Below, one piece after another: positions 1 to 5,411 of a DNA stretch of 5,411 nucleotides (position 1 is its first letter; each line of letters starts with the position of its first letter). The DNA lies in assembly GCA_027037705.1 (NCBI GenBank), contig JALVYZ010000009.1:1-5411 (forward strand). Direction: 5' to 3'. The translations under genes and the position numbers were made by a program. The notes beneath the pieces are model-generated. The model was not told where the DNA came from. It saw only the letters and a program-made list of their open reading frames with translations, and did no database searches. This stretch comes from a bacterium (GTDB lineage: Bacteria > DYJV01 > JALVYZ01).

Positions 1-31
1 TAATAAAAGTATGGAGATTAAAATAATTAAT

Positions 32-553
32 TTAAATAGTATATCTTTTGAAAATTTCATCCCACTTTCCTGTAAGTCTTAGTATTATTTCAGCTATTTC
101 TCTAACAGCTCCTTTGCCACTTTCTCTTTCTGTAACGAAATCAGCAATTTTTTTACATTCTTCAACTGCATTTTTAACAGAAAATGAAGCTCCAACTCTC
201 TTCATAACAGGTATGTCTACAATATCATCCCCACAATAAGCAATTTCATCATAATTTAAATTTTTTATTTCCATTATTTTGTGAAGAGATTCAAGTTTGT
301 TATGAGATTTCTGAATTATTAAATCAATACCTAATTCTTTTGCTCTAATTTCTACAACTTTTGATTCTCTACCTGTAATAATTCCAGTATCAATCCCAGC
401 TCTTTTTAATAGTTTCAAACCATGACCATCTTTTACATTAAAAAATTTTGATTCTATACCATTGCTATCAAAAATAATTCTACCATCTGTTAGCACACCA
501 TCAACATCTAATATAAGCAGTTTTATCTTTTTTAATTTTTCTCTTAATCTCAT
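32..553 (-). CDS. kdsC: 3-deoxy-D-manno-octulosonate-8-phosphate phosphatase (KdsC-like HAD phosphatase)
   Basis: This 173-residue protein matches the small, cap-less HAD phosphatases of the KdsC/YrbI family, which remove phosphate from Kdo-8-phosphate in the cytoplasm during synthesis of the LPS inner core sugar Kdo. Visible motifs are DVDGVLTDG (residues 16-24; Asp16 nucleophile, Asp18 general acid/base), FNVKDGHG (38-45), TGR (60-62), a conserved Lys near 86, GDDIVDIPVM (108-117; metal-binding Asp) and the C-terminal GKGAVRE (146-152), which is typical of KdsC tetramers. The length is normal for the family (about 160-190 residues). The ATG overlaps the stop of the upstream aminotransferase gene as ATGA. 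No clear Shine-Dalgarno is visible, so translation is probably coupled. In related Gram-negatives lptC often follows, but only 31 bp remain and nothing is recognisable there. The family is secure. Exact substrate is inferred, since related phosphatases act on other nonulosonate phosphates. Confidence 0.9.
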   Translation of the reverse strand: MRLREKLKKIKLLILDVDGVLTDGRIIFDSNGIESKFFNVKDGHGLKLLKRAGIDTGIITGRESKVVEIRAKELGIDLIIQKSHNKLESLHKIMEIKNLNYDEIAYCGDDIVDIPVMKRVGASFSVKNAVEECKKIADFVTERESGKGAVREIAEIILRLTGKWDEIFKRYTI

Positions 554-1656
554 TTTTCAAAAAAGTTTATAATGCAGTTACATATATAATCAATTTCATT
601 ATCTTCTAAATATGGATTTATTGGAATACTTAAAATTTCATTAGCTATTTTTTCAGCTACTGGGAAATCACCTTTTCTGTATCCTAAATATTTAAAGCAT
701 TCCTGTAAATGAAGAGGGATTGGATAATGAACTGCAGTTGGAATTCCATTTTGATTTAAATATTTTTTTAATAATTCTCTTTTAGAAGTTAAAATTGAAA
801 ATTGTGCCCAGGTGCTTAATCTATTATTTTTTATTTTTGGTAAAGTCAATTCAGGACAATTTTTTAATTTTGCAATATATTTATTTGCAACATTATTTCT
901 TTTTTCTATTTCTTCTGAAAATATATTTAGTTTTTCTAATAAAATCGCAGCTTGGAGAGTATCCATTCTCCCATTAATACCAATATATTTATGATTATAC
1001 CTTTCTGTTTGTCCATGAACTCTTAAAGCTTTCATTTTTATATAAAGTTCTTCGTTATTTGTAAATATTGCCCCCCCATCTCCATAACATCCTAATGGTT
1101 TTGCTGGGAAAAAACTTGTACACCCAATATCAGTTAAATTACAACTTTTTTCCCCTTTATACTCTGCACCAAAACTTTGAGCCCCATCTTCTATTACTGT
1201 TAAATTATATTTTTTTGCTATTTTATTAATTTCATCAATTTCTGGAATTTGACCAAACAAACTAACAGGAATAATAGCTTTTGTCTTTTCTGTAATCTTT
1301 TCTTCTATAAGTTTATGATTTATGTTAAAAGTTTCTTTTTCTATATCAACAAATACAGGTTTAGCTCCTAAAAGTGATACAACTTCTGCAGTTGCAATAA
1401 AAGTGAAAACAGGTGTGATTACCTCATCTCCAGGTGAAATCCCAATTGAAAGAAGAGATATAAGTAAAGCATCAGTACCACTTGAAACTGTTATGGAATA
1501 TTGAGCATTGCAAAATTCTTTTAATTTTTCTTCAAGTTCAGATACCTCTTTACCCAATATAAATTGTGAGGAGGCAAGAACTTCATTTAATCTCTTTTTT
1601 ATTCTTTTTTCCAGATAATGATATTGTTTATTAATGTTGGCAAAATCAATTTTCAT
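550..1656 (-). CDS. WbpE-like DegT/DnrJ/EryC1/StrS PLP-dependent sugar-nucleotide aminotransferase
   Basis: This 368-residue protein is a fold-type I PLP aminotransferase of the DegT/DnrJ/EryC1/StrS family, which installs an amino group on a keto nucleotide sugar (glutamate is the usual donor). Visible features are the cofactor-phosphate loop SSGTDALL (58-65), IEDGAQSFGAEYKG (155-168; Asp157 contacts the PLP pyridine nitrogen), SFFPAKPLGCYGDGG (181-195; Lys186 is the Schiff-base lysine), GINGRMDTLQAAIL (226-239) and TAVHYPIPLH (307-316). From memory, the 170-200 region closely resembles Pseudomonas WbpE, which makes UDP-GlcNAc(3NH2)A from the 3-keto-uronate. GnnB-type lipid A diamino-sugar enzymes are a possible alternative. 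The open frame extends upstream to 1953, but family members begin near MKIDFANINKQ, and the 99 extra residues run back into hprK on the other strand and look non-coding. I therefore start at 1656. No wbpA, wbpB or wbpD partner is in view. Confidence 0.88.
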   Translation of the reverse strand: MKIDFANINKQYHYLEKRIKKRLNEVLASSQFILGKEVSELEEKLKEFCNAQYSITVSSGTDALLISLLSIGISPGDEVITPVFTFIATAEVVSLLGAKPVFVDIEKETFNINHKLIEEKITEKTKAIIPVSLFGQIPEIDEINKIAKKYNLTVIEDGAQSFGAEYKGEKSCNLTDIGCTSFFPAKPLGCYGDGGAIFTNNEELYIKMKALRVHGQTERYNHKYIGINGRMDTLQAAILLEKLNIFSEEIEKRNNVANKYIAKLKNCPELTLPKIKNNRLSTWAQFSILTSKRELLKKYLNQNGIPTAVHYPIPLHLQECFKYLGYRKGDFPVAEKIANEILSIPINPYLEDNEIDYICNCIINFFEK

Positions 1657-1738
1657 AATCTTTAAATAACAGCAAGATTCTAATTTTGTCAATGATAAAT
1701 TATTTGAAATTTTTATCTTTAAATGATAGTAAAGGATT
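1657..1738. promoter_or_regulatory. Divergent intergenic region between the wbpE-like gene and hprK
   Basis: These 82 bp separate two oppositely transcribed operons and must carry the start signals for both unless hprK is read from elsewhere. The leftward promoter is described separately. For the rightward hprK operon I see only a weak candidate: TCTAAT at 1679-1684 as a -10, without a good -35. A short inverted repeat (GATAAA at 1694-1699, TTTATC at 1712-1717) and a direct repeat AATGATA (1691-1697 and 1722-1728) lie between the promoter elements. Either could be an operator, but in sequence this AT-rich they may be chance. Confidence 0.4.
1663..1692 (-). promoter_or_regulatory. Predicted sigma70-type promoter for the wbpE-like/kdsC operon
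   Basis: On the minus strand a perfect TTGACA (-35, 1692-1687) is followed by an 18-base spacer and TATTTA (-10, 1668-1663). A TGT precedes the -10, which fits an extended -10. Transcription would be expected to start about 6-8 bases downstream, at roughly 1655-1657, which falls on the ATG at 1656. The mRNA would then have almost no leader, which agrees with the lack of a good ribosome binding site upstream of that ATG. AT-rich DNA produces promoter-like strings by chance, so this stays a prediction. The perfect -35 and its location are the main support. Confidence 0.4.
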
Positions 1739-2665
1739 ATGGAACAATATATTGAAGTTGAATATTTATTAGAAAAAAAAGATTTGTTAAAAATTGAGTT
1801 AATTTCAGGTGGAAAAGGGCTAAAAAACTTAATTAAATATCCTAAGATACAAAAAAAAGGACTGGTTTTTGCTGGAGTTTTAGAAGCATTAAGAGATGAT
1901 AGAGTTCTAATTATTGGAAATACAGAAATAACATATTTTAAAACTTTAAACAATTATCAATTGAGACAGGGTCTTGAAAATATATTTTTAAAAAAAATTC
2001 CAGCAATAATAATAACAAATAATCTTAAACCACCAGCTGAATTAATAAAGCTATGTAGTATGTATAATTGTCCGTTATTTAAATCAAGTCTACCAACTTC
2101 AGAATTAATATTAAGATTAACAAGAATTTTAGAAGATAAGTTATCTCCAAAGTCTTATGTTCACGGAGTAATGGTTGATATACATGGCATAGGGACATTA
2201 ATAGAAGGTGAAAGTGGGATTGGAAAAAGTGAGATCGCGTTAGAAATTGTTCAAAAAGGACACAGATTAGTGGCTGATGATGTTGTAAAATTAAAGTTTC
2301 TACCTCCAGACTTTATTATTGCAGAACCAGTTGAAGAGCTAAAAAATCATATTGAAATAAGAGGGTTAGGAATAATTAATATAGAAGAACTTTTTGGGAT
2401 AAGTGCCATTAGATTACAAAAAAGACTTGATTTAATAATAAGCTTGATAAAAATTGATGAGAACACAGAATTTGATAGATTGGGATTAACTAATAATAAG
2501 AAAAAAATATTAGGAATAGATATTCCAATGATAAAATTGCCAGTTTCACCAGGCAGGAACATTGCAATGTTAATAGAAATCTCTGCAAGAATATTTATGT
2601 TAAAAAGATATATGAACTATGATCCAACTAAAAAATTTATTGAAAAGCTATACAGGAATAATTAA
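1739..2665 (+). CDS. hprK: HPr kinase/phosphorylase (HprK)
   Basis: This 308-residue protein is a full-length bifunctional HPr kinase/phosphorylase, a cytoplasmic hexamer that phosphorylates HPr on Ser46 and reverses this by phosphorolysis. The N-terminal domain (about 1-130) carries the family pattern ending in a KIQKKGLVFAG-like stretch. The catalytic domain shows VHGVMVDIHG (141-150; catalytic His142), Walker A GESGIGKS (157-164), HRLVADD (175-181), the HprK signature EIRGLGIINIEELFG (206-220), DRLGL (246-250) and the C-terminal PVSPGRNIA (268-276). The start fits the family N-terminus. AAAGG lies only 3 bases before the ATG, closer than usual, and no better in-frame start exists. The gene leads a five-gene operon that includes its substrate HPr, with 3 bp before rapZ. 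Three A8 runs occur in the first third of the gene. Confidence 0.96.
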   Translation: MEQYIEVEYLLEKKDLLKIELISGGKGLKNLIKYPKIQKKGLVFAGVLEALRDDRVLIIGNTEITYFKTLNNYQLRQGLENIFLKKIPAIIITNNLKPPAELIKLCSMYNCPLFKSSLPTSELILRLTRILEDKLSPKSYVHGVMVDIHGIGTLIEGESGIGKSEIALEIVQKGHRLVADDVVKLKFLPPDFIIAEPVEELKNHIEIRGLGIINIEELFGISAIRLQKRLDLIISLIKIDENTEFDRLGLTNNKKKILGIDIPMIKLPVSPGRNIAMLIEISARIFMLKRYMNYDPTKKFIEKLYRNN

Positions 2666-2668
2666 AAT

Positions 2669-3505
2669 ATGGAATGTTATATAATTACAGGGCTATCAGG
2701 AAGTGGGAAAACTACAGTTTTAAAAGCATTTGAAGATTTAGGTTATTATTGTATTGATAATATACCTACTATTTTAATCCCTGATGCTATTTCTATTTTG
2801 ATTTCAAAAACAAATATATCTAAGGTTGCGCTTGGAGTTGATATTAGAGAGCAAGTTTTCATTAATAAATTTGAAGAAGTTTTTAAAACTTTACAAAAAG
2901 AATACAAGTTTGTAAAAATTATTTTTTTATATGCAGAGGAAAATATTTTACTCAGAAGATTTAAGGAAACAAGAAGGCAGCATCCTTTAAAAAATTTACC
3001 ATTAATTGAAGCAATAAGAACAGAAAATAAAATTTTAGAATTTATTAAAGAGAAATCAGAATATATAATTAATACCTCTTATTATACTGTTCATGAATTA
3101 AAAAAATATATTTACGACAATTTTTCTGATAAAAGCGATGATATTTTTAATGTTAATATTATTTCATTTGGATATAAAAATGGAATTTTACTTGAGGGAG
3201 ATCTAATCTTTGATGTTAGGTTTATTCCAAATCCTTTTTTTGTTGAGGAGTTGAGAGACAAAACTGGAAATGATGAAGAGGTATGTAGTTTTGTTTTTAA
3301 ATTTGAAATTACAAAAGTTTTTTATAAAAAATTATTAGACTTTTTAAAATTTGTTATTCCAGAATATAAAAAAGAAGGAAAAAGTATTTTAATAATTGGA
3401 ATAGGTTGCACAGGAGGAAAACATAGGTCTGTCGCAATTGCAAATAGACTTTACAATGATTTAAAAGATAATTTCCCAATGGAAATTAGGCATAGAGATC
3501 TTTAA
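2669..3505 (+). CDS. rapZ: RapZ/YvcJ-family P-loop nucleotide-binding protein (RNase adaptor family)
   Basis: This 278-residue protein is close to the usual family length (about 284 in E. coli). The N-terminal P-loop kinase-like domain has Walker A GLSGSGKT (8-15), CIDNIP (28-33) and GVDIR (56-60). The C-terminal domain has ISFGYKNG (165-172), DLIFDVRFIPNPFF (178-191), a degenerate LTG-type motif around 194-205, GIGCTGGKHRSVAIANR (244-260) and a terminal RHRDL. In E. coli RapZ senses glucosamine-6-phosphate through the C-terminal domain and directs RNase E decay of the GlmZ sRNA. In Bacillus YvcJ binds and hydrolyses nucleotides. Whether this organism has a GlmZ-like RNA cannot be seen. The gene starts 3 bp after the hprK stop, with AGGA at 2654-2657 as a ribosome site 11 bases before the ATG. 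Placement between hprK and PTS genes is a recurring arrangement and implies a role in PTS or cell-wall precursor signalling. Confidence 0.95.
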   Translation: MECYIITGLSGSGKTTVLKAFEDLGYYCIDNIPTILIPDAISILISKTNISKVALGVDIREQVFINKFEEVFKTLQKEYKFVKIIFLYAEENILLRRFKETRRQHPLKNLPLIEAIRTENKILEFIKEKSEYIINTSYYTVHELKKYIYDNFSDKSDDIFNVNIISFGYKNGILLEGDLIFDVRFIPNPFFVEELRDKTGNDEEVCSFVFKFEITKVFYKKLLDFLKFVIPEYKKEGKSILIIGIGCTGGKHRSVAIANRLYNDLKDNFPMEIRHRDL

Positions 3506-3506
3506 A

Positions 3507-3511
3507 AGGAG
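3507..3511 (+). promoter_or_regulatory. Strong Shine-Dalgarno AGGAG for the EIIA gene
   Basis: AGGAG directly follows the rapZ stop codon and sits 7 bases before the ATG at 3519. It is the best-formed ribosome binding site in the window and fixes the EIIA start. Confidence 0.85.
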
Positions 3512-3518
3512 AATATTT

Positions 3519-3920
3519 ATGAATGGAATAATAATTGTAGGACATCGGAATTTGCCACAGGTATTATATGAAATAATAAATGATATGGTTGGCAACAATG
3601 ATAATTTTGATTATGTAAATGTTTATCCTGATGATGACCCTGAAAAGGTTAAGGAACAATTGGATAAAAAAGTAAATAAAATGAAATCTAAATATAAAAC
3701 TATTTTAATATTAACAGATATGTTTGGAGGAACACCATCTAATTTAGCTTTAACTTTTCTTGAAAAGGGAAAAGTTGAGGTTATTACAGGCGTTAATTTG
3801 CCAATGATATTAAAGCTAAAGCTCTCTGAAAAAGATTATTCTTTCAATGAAATAGTAAAATTTATCAAAGATTATGGTAAAAGAAATATTTGTATTGCTT
3901 CTGAATTATTGGGGTGTTAA
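3519..3920 (+). CDS. PTS EIIA component, mannose (EIIA-Man/ManX) family, stand-alone
   Basis: This 133-residue cytoplasmic protein has the fold signature of EIIA of the mannose PTS family: an N-terminal beta strand ending in the phospho-accepting histidine (IIIVGH, His9), TDMFGGTPSN (66-75; Asp67 sits beside the active histidine in the family) and TGVNLPMIL (90-98). It should accept phosphate from HPr-His15. No EIIB, EIIC or EIID gene follows and the next gene is HPr, so it is probably a regulatory EIIA rather than part of a local sugar permease. An unusual point is that the residue after the active histidine is Arg10, where family members I know have Gly (THG or GHG). That Arg uses CGG, the only CGN arginine codon among the genes here. 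The family call is firm; substrate or target is unknown. Confidence 0.92.
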   Translation: MNGIIIVGHRNLPQVLYEIINDMVGNNDNFDYVNVYPDDDPEKVKEQLDKKVNKMKSKYKTILILTDMFGGTPSNLALTFLEKGKVEVITGVNLPMILKLKLSEKDYSFNEIVKFIKDYGKRNICIASELLGC

Positions 3921-3921
3921 A

Positions 3922-4188
3922 ATGATAGAAAAAGAATTTGTCATTAAAAATAAATTAGGATTTCATGCAAGAGCTGCTGTAAAATTTGTCCAATTGGCGA
4001 GTAAATTTAAATCAGATGTCGTTGTTATTAAAAACGATTTAGAGGTATCTGGTAAAAGTATTATGGGTGTATTAATGTTAGCAGCTTCAAAAGGTTCTAA
4101 AATTATTCTCAGGATTAGTGGAGATGACGAAGAAGAGGCTTTAAAGCAGCTGGGAGGTTTGATCGAAGATGGCTTTGGAGAAGATTGA
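3922..4188 (+). CDS. ptsH: Phosphocarrier protein HPr
   Basis: This 88-residue protein is full-length HPr. It carries phosphate from Enzyme I (PEP-derived) on His15 to EIIA proteins, and HprK can phosphorylate it on Ser46. Both sites fall at the canonical numbers: KLGFHARAAVKF (11-22; His15, Arg17) and SGKSIMGVLML (43-53; Ser46). Ala18 replaces the Pro usual in Firmicute and enteric HPr, a variation seen in HPr/NPr proteins of other Gram-negatives. The frame is open upstream to an ATG at 3874, but that adds 16 residues inside the EIIA gene with no family match. The ATG at 3922 gives the standard N-terminus, one base after the EIIA stop, with GGGGTG (3911-3916) as ribosome site. HprK two genes upstream supports Ser46 regulation. 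NPr-like function is an alternative, since no sugar permease is near. Confidence 0.96.
   Translation: MIEKEFVIKNKLGFHARAAVKFVQLASKFKSDVVVIKNDLEVSGKSIMGVLMLAASKGSKIILRISGDDEEEALKQLGGLIEDGFGED
4152..4157 (+). promoter_or_regulatory. Shine-Dalgarno GGGAGG for ptsI inside the HPr gene
   Basis: GGGAGG lies within the last codons of the HPr gene, 11 bases before ATG 4169 and 17 before the in-frame TTG at 4175. It favours the ATG as the ptsI start, although the spacing is a little long. Confidence 0.6.
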
Positions 4189-5411
4189 ATTAACAGGGAT
4201 ACCAGCTTCTCCTGGTATCACAATTGGAAAGGCATTTTTAGCTAATAAAAAAAAGGTGAAAAGACCTAAGTACAAAATTAGCAGTGAAGAAGTTCCACAT
4301 GAAGTTTCAAGGTTTTATGATGCAATAAATTATGTAATAGAAAATCTTACTTCTTTAAAAGAAAAATTAAATAAAGAAGATAGGGATATCTATAAAGAGG
4401 AATTATTAATTTTAGATATGCAGATATTACTTCTAAACGATTCAATGGTAGCAAAAAGGACTGTTAATACAATTAAAGAAAAGAAAATAAATGCAGAATG
4501 GGCTTTAGAAATAAGCTTAAATGATGTTTTTGAAAAATTTAAACAAATTGAAGATGAATATATTGCTGAAAGAAAAGATGATATAAAATTAGTATTTGAA
4601 AAAGTATTTTCAAAATTAAGTGGGGAAAAATACTCAAAGATAGAAAATATTAAAAAACCAGTTATCCTTATTGGGCATGATTTTTCACCAAGTGATACTA
4701 TAAAGATGAATTTTTCTAAAATTAAAGGTTTTATCACAGAAGTAGGGAGTAAAACTTCACATACCTCAATTATTGCAAGAAGTATGGAAATCCCAGCAGT
4801 TGTGGGAGTAAAAAATGTAACTGATATAGTTAATGGTGGGGATGATATAATATTAGATGGTTTTAAAGGGGTTGTAATAGTTAATCCAGACGAAGAAACT
4901 TTAAAAAAGTATAAAGAAAAGAAAGAAAACTATGTAACATTTTTAAACAACCTTATGCAAAAAAAGGAGTTACCTGCTTTAACCAAAGATGGAGTTAAAA
5001 TAGAAGTTTATGGAAATATAGAAATGCCAGATGAAGTTGTATCTGTTGTTGAACATGGAGGGGAGGGTATTGGATTATTCAGAACTGAATATCTTTTTCT
5101 ATCTAACGATAAATTGCCAGGAGTTGATGAACATTGTGAAACTTACAGAAAAGTTGCAGAAAAGATATATCCATCAACTCTCATTATAAGAACAATAGAT
5201 ATTGGCGCAGACAAGATTTTAAAAAATTATGAATCAGATTATAATTTAAATCCAGCAATGGGATTAAGAGCAGTAAGATTTTGTTTTAAGTATCCTGAAA
5301 TTTTTATCAACCAGTTAAAGGGAATTTTATTGGCACACAAAGATTTTAAAAATATAAAGATATTATTTCCAATGGTTTCAGGTTTAGTTGAAGTAGAAAA
5401 ACTATTGGAAT
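4169..5411 (+). CDS. ptsI: PEP-protein phosphotransferase, PTS Enzyme I (partial, cut by window edge)
   Basis: The frame is open from ATG 4169 to the end of the window, giving 414 codons of a protein usually about 570-590 residues long. Enzyme I autophosphorylates from PEP and passes phosphate to HPr His15. The N-terminus (LTGIPASPGITIGKA, 8-22) is typical. An alpha-helical HPr-binding region follows at about 35-150. The phosphohistidine domain has GSKTSHTSIIARSMEIPAVVG (His198, equivalent to His189 in E. coli). The PEP-binding barrel begins with EGIGLFRTEYLFL (Arg305), RTIDIGADK and NPAMGLRAVR. RTIDIGADK has Ala where most Enzyme I proteins have a second Gly. The C-terminal catalytic Cys region lies outside the window. 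Translation starts inside the HPr gene with a 20-bp overlap, suggesting coupled synthesis of the two partners. A TTG at 4175 is a less likely alternative start. Standard PtsI and PtsP differ by an N-terminal GAF domain, which is absent here, so this is the PtsI form. Confidence 0.95.
   Translation, partial: MALEKIELTGIPASPGITIGKAFLANKKKVKRPKYKISSEEVPHEVSRFYDAINYVIENLTSLKEKLNKEDRDIYKEELLILDMQILLLNDSMVAKRTVNTIKEKKINAEWALEISLNDVFEKFKQIEDEYIAERKDDIKLVFEKVFSKLSGEKYSKIENIKKPVILIGHDFSPSDTIKMNFSKIKGFITEVGSKTSHTSIIARSMEIPAVVGVKNVTDIVNGGDDIILDGFKGVVIVNPDEETLKKYKEKKENYVTFLNNLMQKKELPALTKDGVKIEVYGNIEMPDEVVSVVEHGGEGIGLFRTEYLFLSNDKLPGVDEHCETYRKVAEKIYPSTLIIRTIDIGADKILKNYESDYNLNPAMGLRAVRFCFKYPEIFINQLKGILLAHKDFKNIKILFPMVSGLVEVEKLLE

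Noticed and set aside
1-31. Possible terminator or next operon gene downstream of kdsC
   Set aside because: The 31 bases are AT-rich with no GC-rich stem and no readable gene start, so nothing can be supported.
48-239. Plus-strand open frame inside kdsC, and similar ones at 795-994 and 1322-1504
   Set aside because: All lie antisense to conserved enzyme sequence. Their composition mirrors the real gene, and no ribosome sites or homologous motifs are visible.
1657-1953. A 99-residue N-terminal extension of the WbpE-like protein
   Set aside because: It covers the intergenic promoter region and the antisense of hprK, has no family match, and the protein has a standard DegT-family N-terminus at 1656.
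2347-2562. Open frame on the minus strand inside hprK
   Set aside because: It is the antisense shadow of the HprK signature region, with no motif and no start signals.
3874-3921. A 16-residue N-terminal extension of HPr starting inside the EIIA gene
   Set aside because: It overlaps the coding end of EIIA. The ATG at 3922 has a ribosome site and puts His15 and Ser46 at canonical numbers.
4390-4737. Open frame of 115 codons on the minus strand inside ptsI
   Set aside because: It is antisense to well-conserved Enzyme I coding sequence, has low-complexity Phe/Ser/Ile-rich content and no recognisable motif.
1-5411. A novel defence, mobile or CRISPR-like system
   Set aside because: All seven coding regions fall into well-known housekeeping or regulatory families. 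There are no direct repeat arrays, transposases, integrases, att sites or RNA genes.

Overview
This is an ordinary chromosomal window from an AT-rich Gram-negative bacterium. Lines counted by hand give about 28-30% G+C, and arginine is coded almost only by AGA/AGG. A KdsC-type Kdo-8-phosphate phosphatase implies lipopolysaccharide. The gene order hprK-rapZ-EIIA(Man family)-HPr-ptsI is one I associate with deltaproteobacteria-like and other deep-branching Gram-negative groups, not with Firmicutes. A low-GC group such as Deferribacterota would fit, but this taxonomic guess is weak and rests on gene content and composition only.

Layout: two operons diverge from an 82-bp intergenic stretch (1657-1738). 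Leftward (minus strand) lie a WbpE-like DegT/DnrJ/EryC1/StrS sugar aminotransferase (start corrected to 1656) and kdsC, joined by an ATGA overlap. Both act in surface-polysaccharide or LPS sugar synthesis. Positions 1-31 hold no recognisable gene or terminator. Rightward (plus strand) lie five tightly packed genes: hprK (HPr kinase/phosphorylase), rapZ (P-loop nucleotide-binding protein/RNase adaptor), a stand-alone EIIA of the mannose family, HPr (start corrected to 3922) and ptsI (Enzyme I). ptsI starts at 4169, overlaps the HPr gene by 20 bp, and runs off the right edge after about 414 codons.

How they work together: Enzyme I takes phosphate from PEP and passes it to HPr His15, and HPr passes it to EIIA His9. 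HprK can instead phosphorylate HPr on Ser46, which is present. No sugar-transporting EIIB/EIIC/EIID lies among these genes, so the cassette looks like a signalling or regulatory PTS rather than a sugar uptake system, although permease genes could lie elsewhere. RapZ homologues link to amino-sugar and envelope-precursor control in enterics, which gives a possible but unproven connection to the divergent envelope-sugar genes.

I found no mobile element, CRISPR array, RNA gene or convincing terminator, and no clearly new system. Points worth a second look are the strong CpG depletion, the His-Arg in place of the usual His-Gly at the EIIA active site (its Arg is the only CGN codon in the window), a good promoter placed so close to the wbpE-like start that the mRNA may be leaderless, and A8 tracts in hprK.
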